Shown: positions 23,784-31,956 of the stretch, in pieces
How positions within the stretch are numbered: position 1 is the stretch's first letter
Layout: each line of letters starts with the position of its first letter
NCBI RefSeq assembly: GCF_009604405.1
Contig: NZ_WEGK01000009.1
Span: forward strand, 296,633 to 360,632
DNA length: 64,000 nt
Source: Nocardia macrotermitis
GTDB lineage: Bacteria > Actinomycetota > Actinomycetes > Mycobacteriales > Mycobacteriaceae
Direction: 5' to 3'
Translations under genes and position numbers: made by a program
The notes under the pieces: generated by a model
What the model saw: only the letters and a program-made list of their open reading frames with translations
Told to the model about the DNA's origin: nothing
Databases searched by the model: none

Positions 23784-24610
23784 CCGATCCCGCCAGCGCA
23801 GCCTTACGGGGCGAGCACGTGAACATCCCGGACCCGCTCGGTGACGGCGTGACCGAAACCTCCGCACTGCCGGTGATTCCCCCGGCCCGCCGCCGCAACG
23901 ACTCGGCCCGCATGGACCATTCGCCGGTCGAGATCGACTATCTCGGCGTGGTCGACTACGAGCGCGCCCGGGAAATGCAGCGCGGCATCGCCGCCGAGCG
24001 CGCCGTGGGGCAGGGCCGCGACCATCTGCTGTTGCTGGAGCATCCGCAGGTCTACACCGCGGGCCGGCGCACCGAACCGCGCGATATGCCGACCGATGGC
24101 AGTCCCGTGGTGCTCACCGATCGCGGCGGCAAGATCACCTGGCACGGGCCGGGTCAGCTGGTCGGTTATCCGATCGTGCGACTGGCCGAACCGGTCGATG
24201 TGATCGACTATGTGCGCCGCCTCGAGGAGGCCCTCATCGCGGTCTGCACCGAGCTGGGTCTGGTCTGTGGGCGGGTGCCCGGACGCTCCGGCGTGTGGGT
24301 TCCGGCGAACTCCCTGCAACCCGCGCGCAAGGTGGCGGCGATCGGCGTGCGCGTCGAACGCGGTGTTGCGCTGCACGGGATTTCGCTCAACTGCGATTCC
24401 TCCCTGGACGCCTACGAGGTGATCGTGCCCTGCGGTATCCGCGATGCCGGGGTGACGACGTTGAGCCGCGAGTTGGGCCGCGAGATCACCGTGTCCGAGG
24501 TGCTCCCGGCGGTGGCCGACGCGATCGTGCGCGCACTCGATGGGCGGCTGCCGGTTTCCGATCATGATATTGCGCATGTCACACCGGCCGGAGCCGCACC
24601 GGGCGCCTGA
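23780..24610 (+). CDS. lipB: Octanoyl-[ACP]:protein N-octanoyltransferase
   Basis: LipB moves an octanoyl group from ACP to the lipoyl domains of E2 and H proteins. Signatures are LLLLEHPQVYTAGRR near residue 82, RGGKITWHGPGQLVGYP near 116, KVAAIGVRV near 191 (catalytic Lys), LHGISLNC near 204 and IVPCGI near 220 (catalytic Cys). The first 44 residues have no counterpart in M. tuberculosis LipB, and an internal ATG at 23912 would give a standard-length protein. The ATGA overlap with the preceding gene favours the longer form. lipA follows after 24 bp. Confidence 0.95.
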   Translation: MTDPASAALRGEHVNIPDPLGDGVTETSALPVIPPARRRNDSARMDHSPVEIDYLGVVDYERAREMQRGIAAERAVGQGRDHLLLLEHPQVYTAGRRTEPRDMPTDGSPVVLTDRGGKITWHGPGQLVGYPIVRLAEPVDVIDYVRRLEEALIAVCTELGLVCGRVPGRSGVWVPANSLQPARKVAAIGVRVERGVALHGISLNCDSSLDAYEVIVPCGIRDAGVTTLSRELGREITVSEVLPAVADAIVRALDGRLPVSDHDIAHVTPAGAAPGA

Positions 24611-24621
24611 TCGCGCGGGCG

Positions 24622-24627
24622 TAGCAT
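24622..24627 (+). promoter_or_regulatory. -10 element, probable leaderless promoter of lipA
   Basis: TAGCAT ends 7 nt before GTG 24635, so lipA probably has its own promoter in addition to read-through from lipB. Confidence 0.5.
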
Positions 24628-24634
24628 CGGTCGA

Positions 24635-25735
24635 GTGACCTCCGTCGACACCCCGACATCGACCGCTCCGACCGGCACCACCCCGTCCGGTTCGGATTCC
24701 GCCGCGCCTCAGGCTCCCGCGCCGGGTACGCCATCGGCCAACGGCCGCAAGCTGCTTCGTATCGAGGCGCGCAACGCCGAGACGCCGATCGAGCGCAAGC
24801 CCGCGTGGATCCGCACCCGCGCCACCATGGGCCCGGAGTACTCCGAGCTCAAGGGTCTGGTGAAACGTGAAGGGCTGCACACGGTCTGCGAGGAGGCGGG
24901 CTGCCCGAACATCTTCGAATGCTGGGAGGACCGCGAGGCCACCTTCCTGATCGGCGGCGAGCAGTGCACCCGCCGTTGCGATTTCTGCCAGATCGATACC
25001 GGCAAACCCGCCGCGCTGGATCGCGACGAGCCGCGCCGGGTCGCCGAGAGCGTGCAGGCGATGGGCCTGCGGTACTCCACGGTGACGGGCGTGGCCCGCG
25101 ACGATCTGGACGACGGCGGCGCGTGGCTCTACGCCGAGACGGTGCACGCGATCAAGCGCCTCAACCCGAACACCGGTGTGGAGCTGCTGATCCCGGATTT
25201 CAACGCCGACCCCGATCAGCTGGCCGAGGTGTTCGCCGCCCGCCCCGAGGTGCTGGCCCACAACCTGGAAACGGTCCCGCGCATCTTCAAGCGAATCCGC
25301 CCCGCCTTCCGCTACGAGCGTTCGCTGGCGGTACTGACCGCGGCCCGCGAGGACGGCCTGGTGACCAAGTCCAACCTGATCCTCGGCATGGGCGAAACCC
25401 CCGAGGAGGTCACCCAGGCCATGCGCGACCTCCACGAAGCAGGCTGCGACATCCTCACCATCACCCAGTACCTGCGCCCTTCCCCCCGCCACCACCCCGT
25501 CGACCGCTGGGTCAAGCCGGAAGAATTCCTCGACCACTCCCGCACCGCCGAACAGATCGGCTTCGCCGGCGTCATGGCAGGCCCCCTGGTCCGCTCCTCC
25601 TACCGCGCCGGCCGCCTCTACGCCCAGGCCATGGCCCACCACGGCCGCGAAATCGCCCCCGAGATGGCCCACCTCGCCACCGAAGGCACCGCCTCCCAGG
25701 AAGCCACCTCGGTCCTGGCCCGCTTCGGCTCCTAA
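24635..25735 (+). CDS. lipA: Lipoyl synthase
   Basis: A radical SAM enzyme that inserts two sulfurs into octanoyl groups on E2 and H proteins. Both Fe-S clusters are visible: the auxiliary cluster motif Cys-x4-Cys-x5-Cys (CEEAGCPNIFEC, near residue 87) and the radical-SAM Cys-x3-Cys-x2-Cys (CTRRCDFC, near 110). The length of 366 includes a 40-residue Ser/Thr/Pro/Ala-rich N-terminal tail before the conserved region. The C-terminal SSYRAG is the conserved serine motif of the family. Cluster supply may come from the A-type carrier at 12.9 kb. Confidence 0.97.
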   Translation: MTSVDTPTSTAPTGTTPSGSDSAAPQAPAPGTPSANGRKLLRIEARNAETPIERKPAWIRTRATMGPEYSELKGLVKREGLHTVCEEAGCPNIFECWEDREATFLIGGEQCTRRCDFCQIDTGKPAALDRDEPRRVAESVQAMGLRYSTVTGVARDDLDDGGAWLYAETVHAIKRLNPNTGVELLIPDFNADPDQLAEVFAARPEVLAHNLETVPRIFKRIRPAFRYERSLAVLTAAREDGLVTKSNLILGMGETPEEVTQAMRDLHEAGCDILTITQYLRPSPRHHPVDRWVKPEEFLDHSRTAEQIGFAGVMAGPLVRSSYRAGRLYAQAMAHHGREIAPEMAHLATEGTASQEATSVLARFGS

Positions 25736-25945
25736 CCGCCCGTCCCCCACGCATCCCGTTGTGCCGACAGCGAGACATCCGGACCGATTGACGAAATCCC
25801 ATGGATCTCCCTTGCTGTCACTCGCATGGACAAGGTCGCCACCGCCGTGCTAGCGTTCTCACGACAGGGGCGGTTCTTGGACAATTCGTTTGTTGCACAA
25901 CGTAATTCGCTCCAAAAGATCAACGATCAATGCGGGGGGAGTTTC

Positions 25946-26566
25946 ATGCATGCGCGGGGGATGTTCACGGCGGTTGCCGGTCTGTTGAGCATTGCCGTCA
26001 TCGGTATCGCAGGAAGCGGTACTGCTACGGCGGATCCTTTGGCGGACAAGTCGAGGGAGACCATCACCGATGATGGTTGGCACATGCGGATCACGAAGAC
26101 CGATGAGAGTCTCGACCGGTATCCGAATCTGGCCTCGACCTTGTTCACCAGGGAAGGCTTTGTCAGCCTGAAGGCAGTTGCCGATATCACGGGCTCGGGT
26201 AACGCACCCGTGAACTCGGGGACCGTCGCTCTCGGGTACCAGATCGGTTGTCAGGTCGATGTATCCAATGGCGCGGCAATCGGTTTGGCGATCGGACCGA
26301 GTGTCACGATCGGGGTGACGTCCGGAGTGGGCGGTAGTGCGACGATTACACCAACCGTGTACCTCAAGCCCGGCACCATCACCGACATTCCGTTCGGCAC
26401 CAAGCCATTGACTGGTCGACACGGATCGATCACTTCCGATCAGGTCCACATCAAGATCGACGGCTGTATGGGGCCGGTCAGTTTGCGTTCGTACGCGCAG
26501 GTCAGGATCTCCACGCCTACTGCGGACAATGCCCTGTCTGTGTACGGCGACCCGATCTACCTGTGA
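25946..26566 (+). CDS. MspA-family outer-membrane porin
   Basis: A 206-residue protein with a signal peptide (about residues 1-29, ending ATATA before DPLAD). Its mature part matches the MspA pattern: DGWHMRITKTDES, TREGFVS, a GTVALGYQIGCQ strand, a long beta-rich middle and a C-terminal RSYAQVRISTPTADNALSVYGDPI. MspA-type porins form octameric channels in the mycolic-acid outer membrane. Unlike M. smegmatis MspA, it has two cysteines (in GYQIGCQ and IDGCMGP). GGGGGAG precedes ATG 25946. Its stop overlaps the start of the next gene. The upstream 210 bp is less GC-rich and probably holds the promoter. Confidence 0.88.
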   Translation: MHARGMFTAVAGLLSIAVIGIAGSGTATADPLADKSRETITDDGWHMRITKTDESLDRYPNLASTLFTREGFVSLKAVADITGSGNAPVNSGTVALGYQIGCQVDVSNGAAIGLAIGPSVTIGVTSGVGGSATITPTVYLKPGTITDIPFGTKPLTGRHGSITSDQVHIKIDGCMGPVSLRSYAQVRISTPTADNALSVYGDPIYL

Positions 26567-27519
26567 GACAACCGATGTCGGCCGATCGGACGGTGACACG
26601 GTTCGGACACCGGGTGGGAATGCTCACCGTGGTGGTGGTTCTGGTGATGGTATTCGGTGTGGCTGTCACCGGCACCCGTACCGCGTCGCAGGCCGAGGCC
26701 AAGCCGATCAATCCGTATGTGCCGTGCCCGGATTGGCAGATCCTGCACCCGGGGTGGCCCTGTTTCGGCAACTTCCCGGAAATCGAAGAGCCGACGCTGC
26801 CGTCTCTGCCGCCCCCACCTCCAGGTCTCCCAACTCCCGCAGTTCCCGCACCACAGACCACGATTCCCACTGCCCCACCGTCGACGACTTCGGTTTCGCC
26901 GCCGGCGGCCGCGCTGACGCCGCCAGCCCCGCAACCGGCCCCCAATCCATGTCAGGCGATCATCCCGGTCCCCGGGTATGTTCCACCGGCGTTGCCAGGG
27001 CATCCGGCCAACGCAGCGTGTTCGTACAGCCCGCCATCATCTCGTCCCCCGACTCCTCGGGAAGCCATCGAACCGTATCTCCACGAGGCTAAAACCTGGG
27101 GAGCATGCGGCATCAACTCCCCTGATGACAAGACGGTTCGCAGTTTCGACCGCGGCACGATCAAGATCGGCGACAGGGTCTTCACGGAGGGCCAATCCGT
27201 GCTGCAATGCGGAAACGACAGATACGGCTACCGACACCTTCAAAGCAGACAGCACGACCGGAAGTGGGGAGCCGTCGACTATAGCTACAACTGGCGGGAC
27301 AACGCGGACCGGATCATCGAGAAGACCCTGCGCAAACCCGATGTTGCCTGCTACAGCCTGCCGAACAATACATATGTTCTCGGACTGCAGTTGTGGGAGT
27401 ACGTCAAACGCGACGGTCGATTGACCGGTAAGACTCAGTGGTCGAACGTGGTCATCGACGCCAACAACGGCCGCATCATCACCGCCTTTCCTACACTCCA
27501 GAAACCCAGATGCCAATGA
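26563..27519 (+). CDS. Secreted proline-rich protein, possible RNase-like C-terminal domain
   Basis: A 318-residue exported protein of unknown function. A hydrophobic signal or anchor lies at about residues 20-37, followed by a Cys-containing segment, a Pro-rich linker (about 75-130), and a C-terminal domain (about 175-318). That domain has YGYRHLQSRQHDRKW and ends in a strand VVIDANNGRIITAFP. His-rich motifs plus a terminal 'IiTafP' strand are typical of BECR-fold (barnase/EndoU/colicin/RelE) toxin domains, so a secreted nuclease is possible; this is pattern recognition, not proof. The GTG start overlaps the porin stop (GTGA) and its own stop overlaps the lipoprotein start (ATGA). Confidence 0.75.
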   Translation: MRQPMSADRTVTRFGHRVGMLTVVVVLVMVFGVAVTGTRTASQAEAKPINPYVPCPDWQILHPGWPCFGNFPEIEEPTLPSLPPPPPGLPTPAVPAPQTTIPTAPPSTTSVSPPAAALTPPAPQPAPNPCQAIIPVPGYVPPALPGHPANAACSYSPPSSRPPTPREAIEPYLHEAKTWGACGINSPDDKTVRSFDRGTIKIGDRVFTEGQSVLQCGNDRYGYRHLQSRQHDRKWGAVDYSYNWRDNADRIIEKTLRKPDVACYSLPNNTYVLGLQLWEYVKRDGRLTGKTQWSNVVIDANNGRIITAFPTLQKPRCQ

Positions 27520-28121
27520 TCCGGAACCTTCGACCGCGAATCGGACGCCGAGCGCGTGAAGTAACCGCACCTGTCATCGGTGCGATAATCCTCGTCGCGG
27601 CAGTTTCCGGCTGTGGCACGGCGACCAGCGACAGTGAGGTGACACCTGTGAACGCTCAGTCTTCGCCTGCGGCACGAACATTGGACTGCCAGGTGGTTGC
27701 CGACCTGATTCGCGATCAGATCACTGGGTTGCAGGTGTGGCGGCAGGAACCGGATCCTGACCTGGTCCCAGGCACTGTCGACTGTGACTGGGCAGAGCCC
27801 GGGGGGCCTCGGAGCATCCAGGTGCGGATGGTGCCGGAGGTGACCTCGCCGGATGAATTCAGGCGTATTCGTGCCGGTGAGGTCTACACGGGTGACTACC
27901 CGCCTTATCAGATCATCGACACCGAACGGCTGCGGGCGGCCGACGCTGTGGGGGCGCTGGTCGTCGACGAAGACTCCGGGGACACCACCGAGGAGATCGC
28001 CAGTATTCGGCAGATCCTCGTGCATACGCCCGAGACGAAGATCGGGGTGGTGGGGTGGAAGGCCGCTCAGATCATCGAGATCGCTACTCGGGTCGCTGAA
28101 AAGTTGAAGTCGCGGCGTTGA
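27516..28121 (+). CDS. Lipoprotein of unknown function (DUF3558-like)
   Basis: A 201-residue lipoprotein: a hydrophobic signal ends in the lipobox VSGC (Cys33), followed by a Thr/Ser-rich spacer. The mature domain has paired cysteines (TLDCQVV and VDCDW) and a DW motif, as in DUF3558-type lipoproteins of mycolic-acid bacteria. ATG 27516 overlaps the preceding TGA, so coupling favours it over the ATG two codons earlier. It is the third gene of the porin/secreted protein operon. It could be a partner, an immunity protein or an unrelated lipoprotein. Confidence 0.8.
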   Translation: MIRNLRPRIGRRAREVTAPVIGAIILVAAVSGCGTATSDSEVTPVNAQSSPAARTLDCQVVADLIRDQITGLQVWRQEPDPDLVPGTVDCDWAEPGGPRSIQVRMVPEVTSPDEFRRIRAGEVYTGDYPPYQIIDTERLRAADAVGALVVDEDSGDTTEEIASIRQILVHTPETKIGVVGWKAAQIIEIATRVAEKLKSRR

Positions 28122-28202
28122 TGTCTCGGTGACATCGGGGGAAACTCGGATAAAACCACACGTGGTGTTTATCGGGGCTCGAGGAGACTTCGGGAGCACA
28201 AG

Positions 28203-30416
28203 ATGGCCGAGAGAGTGAGTTCGTCCGCTGGGGGCGAGGGGAAGGCTGTTTTGGCCGATCGGCCCGACGGGATTCGGAACGTGGTGTTGGTCGGGCATTC
28301 GGGGGCGGGGAAGACGACGCTGGTGGAGGCGCTGGCGATGGCCACGGGGGCGGTGAACCGGGCGGGGCGGGTCGAGGACGGGACCTGTGTGTCGGATTAC
28401 GACGATATCGAGCAGCGGCAGCATCGGTCGGTGCAGTTGTCGGTGGTGCCGGTCGCGTGGGACGGGATCAAGGTGAATCTGGTGGATACACCGGGTTATG
28501 CCGATTTCGTCGGAGAGCTCAGGGCCGGTCTGCGGGCAGCGGATGCGGCCCTTTTCATTGTTTCGGCCGCGGCGGGGGCCGAGGGGGTGGGCGGGCAGAC
28601 GCTCGCGTTGTGGGAGGAGTGCGCCGCGGTCGGGATGCCGCGGGCGCTGGTGATCACCCATCTGGACGCCGCCCGCGCCGACTTCGACGATATGGCTCGG
28701 ACCTGCCGCGAACTGCTCGGCGGCGGCGCGACCGAAAGCGTACTGCCGCTGCATCTTCCGGTGTACGGACCGGCGGGCGCGGACGGGCATCGCCCGGTGA
28801 CCGGGCTGATCGATCTGCTCACCCAGCGGGTCTTCGACTATTCCGAAGGCGAGCACACCCGCACCGAGGCGACCCCCGAACAGGCGGCGCTGATCGAGCG
28901 GACGCGCGGGCAGCTCATCGAGGGCATCATCGCCGAGAGCGAGGACGAGACCCTCATGAACCGCTACCTGGAAGGCGCGGAGATCGACCTGGACACCCTG
29001 GTCACCGATCTCGAACGCGCGGTGGCGCGCGGCGCCTTCCATCCGATCCTGCTCGCCGCGCCGCCGCCCGAAGGTGCGCGCGAAGGGCTCGGCATGGTCG
29101 AGGTGCTCGATCTGATCACGCGCGGATTCCCCACGCCCGCAGAGCATTCGGTGGCCGCGACCTGTCCGGGCAACGGTTCGGCCCCGACTCCGCTGTGCTG
29201 CGATCCGGACGCGCCGCTGGCCGCGGAGGTGATCCGCACGACGTCCGATCCGTACGTCGGCAGGCTCTCGCTGGTGCGGGTGTTCGCGGGCACGCTGCGC
29301 CCGGACGAGACGGTGCACGTGTGGGGCCACACCCCGTGCGGACACGGCGAACCCGAACCCGATCACGACGCGGACGAACGGGTGGGCGCGATCTCGGCAC
29401 CGTTCGGGCGGCAGCAGCGCCCGGTCGCCGAGGCCGTGGCCGGTGATATCGCGTGTGTCACCAAGCTCGGGCACGCCGAGACCGGAGATACGTTGTCCCA
29501 GAAGGACTCTCCGCTGCTGATCGAGCCCTGGCCGATGCCCGAGCCGCTGCTGCCGGTCGCGGTGCGGGCGCACAGCAAGGCCGACGAGGACAAACTCTCG
29601 CAGGGCCTGGCCCGGCTGGTCGCCGAGGATCCCGCGGTGCATCTGGAACAGAACGGGCAGACCCATCAGCTGGTGCTGTGGTGTCTGGGCGAGGCGCATC
29701 GCGATGTCGCGCTGGAACGGTTGCGGTCCCGGTTCGGGGTGCAGGTGGATCTGGTCGACCACCAGGTGGCGTTGCGGGAGACGTTCGCCACCGGCGCGTC
29801 CGGGCGCGGGCGGCACGTCAAACAGTCCGGCGGCCACGGCCAGTACGCGATCTGCGAGATCGAGGTGGATCCGCTGCCGGAGGGTGCGGGCATCGAATTC
29901 GTGGACAAGGTGGTGGGCGGAGTCGTGCCGCGACAGTTCATCTCGTCGGTGGAGAAGGGGGTGCGAGCGCAGGCGGCCCGCGGTGTGGCCACCGGTTGTC
30001 CGCTGGTCGACATCCGCGTGACGCTGTACGACGGCAAGGCGCATTCGGTCGACTCCTCCGACGCGGCGTTCCAGACCGCCGGTGCGCTGGCCCTGCGCGA
30101 GGCCGCCACCGCCGCCCGGCTACATCTGCTCGAACCGATCGCCGAGGTGCACGTCACGGTCCCGGACGAACATGTCGGCACGGTCCTGAGCGATCTGTCC
30201 AGCCGCCGCGGCCGGGTGCTGGGCACCGAACCGATCTCCGGCGCGCGCACGGTGATCCGCGCCGAGGTGCCCGAACTCGAACTCGACCGGTACGCGATAG
30301 ATCTGCGTTCCCTCGCCCACGGCGCGGCCCAGTTCACCCGGACGTACATCCGGCACGAGGCAATGCCGGGTCAACTCGCCGATTCGATGCGCACCCGGAT
30401 GAACACCCCCGCCTGA
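28203..30416 (+). CDS. fusA2: Elongation factor G-like GTPase (EF-G2)
   Basis: A 737-residue paralogue of EF-G. Landmarks are G1 GHSGAGKT near residue 31, G3 DTPGYADF near 98, G4 ITHLD near 152, and a domain IV/V region with HVKQSGGHGQYA near 540. The G4 motif reads THLD instead of the NKxD of true EF-G or the TKLD of M. tuberculosis FusA2, so guanine recognition may differ. The housekeeping fusA would be in the str operon elsewhere. The paralogue's role is unknown; it is not known to be a translocase. GGGAG lies upstream of the ATG. Confidence 0.9.
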   Translation: MAERVSSSAGGEGKAVLADRPDGIRNVVLVGHSGAGKTTLVEALAMATGAVNRAGRVEDGTCVSDYDDIEQRQHRSVQLSVVPVAWDGIKVNLVDTPGYADFVGELRAGLRAADAALFIVSAAAGAEGVGGQTLALWEECAAVGMPRALVITHLDAARADFDDMARTCRELLGGGATESVLPLHLPVYGPAGADGHRPVTGLIDLLTQRVFDYSEGEHTRTEATPEQAALIERTRGQLIEGIIAESEDETLMNRYLEGAEIDLDTLVTDLERAVARGAFHPILLAAPPPEGAREGLGMVEVLDLITRGFPTPAEHSVAATCPGNGSAPTPLCCDPDAPLAAEVIRTTSDPYVGRLSLVRVFAGTLRPDETVHVWGHTPCGHGEPEPDHDADERVGAISAPFGRQQRPVAEAVAGDIACVTKLGHAETGDTLSQKDSPLLIEPWPMPEPLLPVAVRAHSKADEDKLSQGLARLVAEDPAVHLEQNGQTHQLVLWCLGEAHRDVALERLRSRFGVQVDLVDHQVALRETFATGASGRGRHVKQSGGHGQYAICEIEVDPLPEGAGIEFVDKVVGGVVPRQFISSVEKGVRAQAARGVATGCPLVDIRVTLYDGKAHSVDSSDAAFQTAGALALREAATAARLHLLEPIAEVHVTVPDEHVGTVLSDLSSRRGRVLGTEPISGARTVIRAEVPELELDRYAIDLRSLAHGAAQFTRTYIRHEAMPGQLADSMRTRMNTPA

Positions 30417-30471
30417 ACCACGAATGCCGCCGACCTCGCTCACCGGTGCGTCATCGCCGATCACCGCACAC

Positions 30472-30477
30472 TATTCT
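30472..30477 (+). promoter_or_regulatory. -10 element, probable leaderless promoter of the DUF4191 gene
   Basis: TATTCT ends 7 nt before ATG 30485. Confidence 0.55.
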
Positions 30478-30484
30478 GAGAACC

Positions 30485-31234
30485 ATGGCAGCAGGCAAGG
30501 GCGGTTCCAAGCCGTCGAAGGAAGCGAAGGCCGCGGAGAAGGCGGCGCGCAAACAAGCCTCCAAGGAGCGGCGCAAGCAGCTCTGGCAGGTTTTCCAGAT
30601 GCAGCGCAAGGAAGACAAGCTGCTGCTGCCCCTGATGATCGGCGCCTTCGTCGGCATCACGGTGATCCTGGTGGTCATCGGCCTGCTCGTGCACATGCAG
30701 TGGTACCTGCTGCCGATCGGCCTGGTGCTGGGCGGTCTGGTGGCGTTCATCATCTTCGGCCGCCGCGCCCAAAAGAACGCGTATGCCCGGATGGACGATC
30801 AGCCCGGCGCGGCCTGGTGGGTGCTGGACAACCTGCAGGGTAAGTGGCGGCCCACCCAGGCCGTCGCGGCCACCGCGCAGCTCGACGCGGTGCACCGGGT
30901 GATCGGCCTGCCCGGCGTCGTCCTGGTCGCGGAGGGTTCCCCGCATCGGGTCAAATCGCTGCTGGCCCAGGAGAAGAAGAAGACCGCCCGCCTCGTCGGC
31001 GACACCCCGATCTACGACGTCGTCATCGGTAACGAGGACGGTCAGATCCCGCTCAAGAACCTGCAGCGCTACCTGACCAAACTCCCCCGCAACATCGACG
31101 CCAAGCGGATGGATCTGATCGAGGGCCGCCTGTCCGCCCTCGCCACCCGCGGCGGCCCGGCCCTGCCCAAGGGTCCGCTGCCCGGCGGCGCGAAGATGCG
31201 TGGCGTGCAGCGCACCGTCCGTCGCCGCAGCTGA
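30485..31234 (+). CDS. DUF4191 membrane protein
   Basis: A 249-residue actinobacterial membrane protein of unknown function. A Lys/Ala-rich N-terminus (about 1-45) precedes two transmembrane helices (about 55-75 and 79-98), then a cytosolic domain with AWWVLDNLQGKW and RVKSLLAQEKKKTARLVGDTP. The tail is basic (VQRTVRRRS). The homologue lies between lipA and glnA1 in M. tuberculosis, as here. A 46-bp palindromic terminator follows. Confidence 0.9.
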   Translation: MAAGKGGSKPSKEAKAAEKAARKQASKERRKQLWQVFQMQRKEDKLLLPLMIGAFVGITVILVVIGLLVHMQWYLLPIGLVLGGLVAFIIFGRRAQKNAYARMDDQPGAAWWVLDNLQGKWRPTQAVAATAQLDAVHRVIGLPGVVLVAEGSPHRVKSLLAQEKKKTARLVGDTPIYDVVIGNEDGQIPLKNLQRYLTKLPRNIDAKRMDLIEGRLSALATRGGPALPKGPLPGGAKMRGVQRTVRRRS

Positions 31235-31251
31235 GCGGCTCGGACGAAGAT

Positions 31252-31297
31252 CACACGCAGAAGGCCCGCGTTCCGGAACGCGGGCCTTCTGCGTGTG
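31252..31297. terminator. 46-bp perfect palindrome, bidirectional terminator
   Basis: Two 23-bp arms, perfect over their full length with no spacer, run from CACACGCAGAAGGCCCGCG at 31252 to its complement ending at 31297, centred between 31274 and 31275. It lies 18 bp after the DUF4191 stop and 4 bp from the stop of the convergent RDD gene, so it probably ends both transcripts. Confidence 0.9.
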
Positions 31298-31300
31298 CGG

Positions 31301-31906
31301 TCAGCGGGTGCGGGCCAGACCGGTTCCGGTCGCGCGATCGTGCATACCCCGGCCGTCCGAATCGGCGAACAGCGCGGGAACCACGAAGATGAGCAGCACC
31401 TGACGAACCAGCGCGCGCACGATACCGACTCCGGCGTCGAACCCCGGCGGCCTGGTCCGGCCGTCCGACGTGGTCGTACCGGCCTTGCCCTGTTCGGCGA
31501 GCGCCTCCATGAGATCGACCCGCACCACCCGCATCCGCAGGAAGAACTGGCCGGGGGTGAATCCGAACAACGTCACCGTGACGACGCCCATGATGAACCA
31601 GACCAGCAGCGTCGGCGTGGACAACGCACTGGTCACGGCCTCGAAATTGGTCGGCGGCTGCTGCCCGGCCGCGACGTGGGTGTGCGCGATGATGCGCGCG
31701 GGATCGGGCCGCACGATCAGCGCGGCGATACCGGTCGAGATGATCCAGTCGACGAACATGCCGACGATGCGCCGCGACATCGGCGCCAGCGAACCGACCC
31801 CGGTTTTCGGCAGTCCCAGCAACTTGCCCGGATATTCGTCCGGCAGCGGATCCCCGGAACCCGCCGCACTGGGTCCGGACAGCCAGGAACCGGTGATACG
31901 TGCCAT
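31301..31906 (-). CDS. RDD-family membrane protein
   Basis: A 201-residue RDD-domain protein with about three transmembrane helices (near residues 50-68, 100-125 and 166-182). The domain's Arg-Asp signature is visible in SRRIVGMFVDWIIS near residue 43 and in TPGQFFLRMRVVRVD near 125. The homologue next to glnA1 in mycobacteria has the same layout. Transport of small molecules or ions is proposed for the family but not established here. The minus-strand TACGAT ends 6 nt before the ATG. Confidence 0.88.
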   Translation of the reverse strand: MARITGSWLSGPSAAGSGDPLPDEYPGKLLGLPKTGVGSLAPMSRRIVGMFVDWIISTGIAALIVRPDPARIIAHTHVAAGQQPPTNFEAVTSALSTPTLLVWFIMGVVTVTLFGFTPGQFFLRMRVVRVDLMEALAEQGKAGTTTSDGRTRPPGFDAGVGIVRALVRQVLLIFVVPALFADSDGRGMHDRATGTGLARTR

Positions 31907-31912
31907 TCCTGA

Positions 31913-31918
31913 ATCGTA
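31913..31918 (-). promoter_or_regulatory. -10 element, probable leaderless promoter of the RDD gene
   Basis: TACGAT on the minus strand ends 6 nt before ATG 31906. An AGGA within the gap is too close to serve as a ribosome site. Confidence 0.4.
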
Positions 31919-31956
31919 TCCCCGCGCCGCGAGGTCGATCCCGAGGGTGGGGCGGG

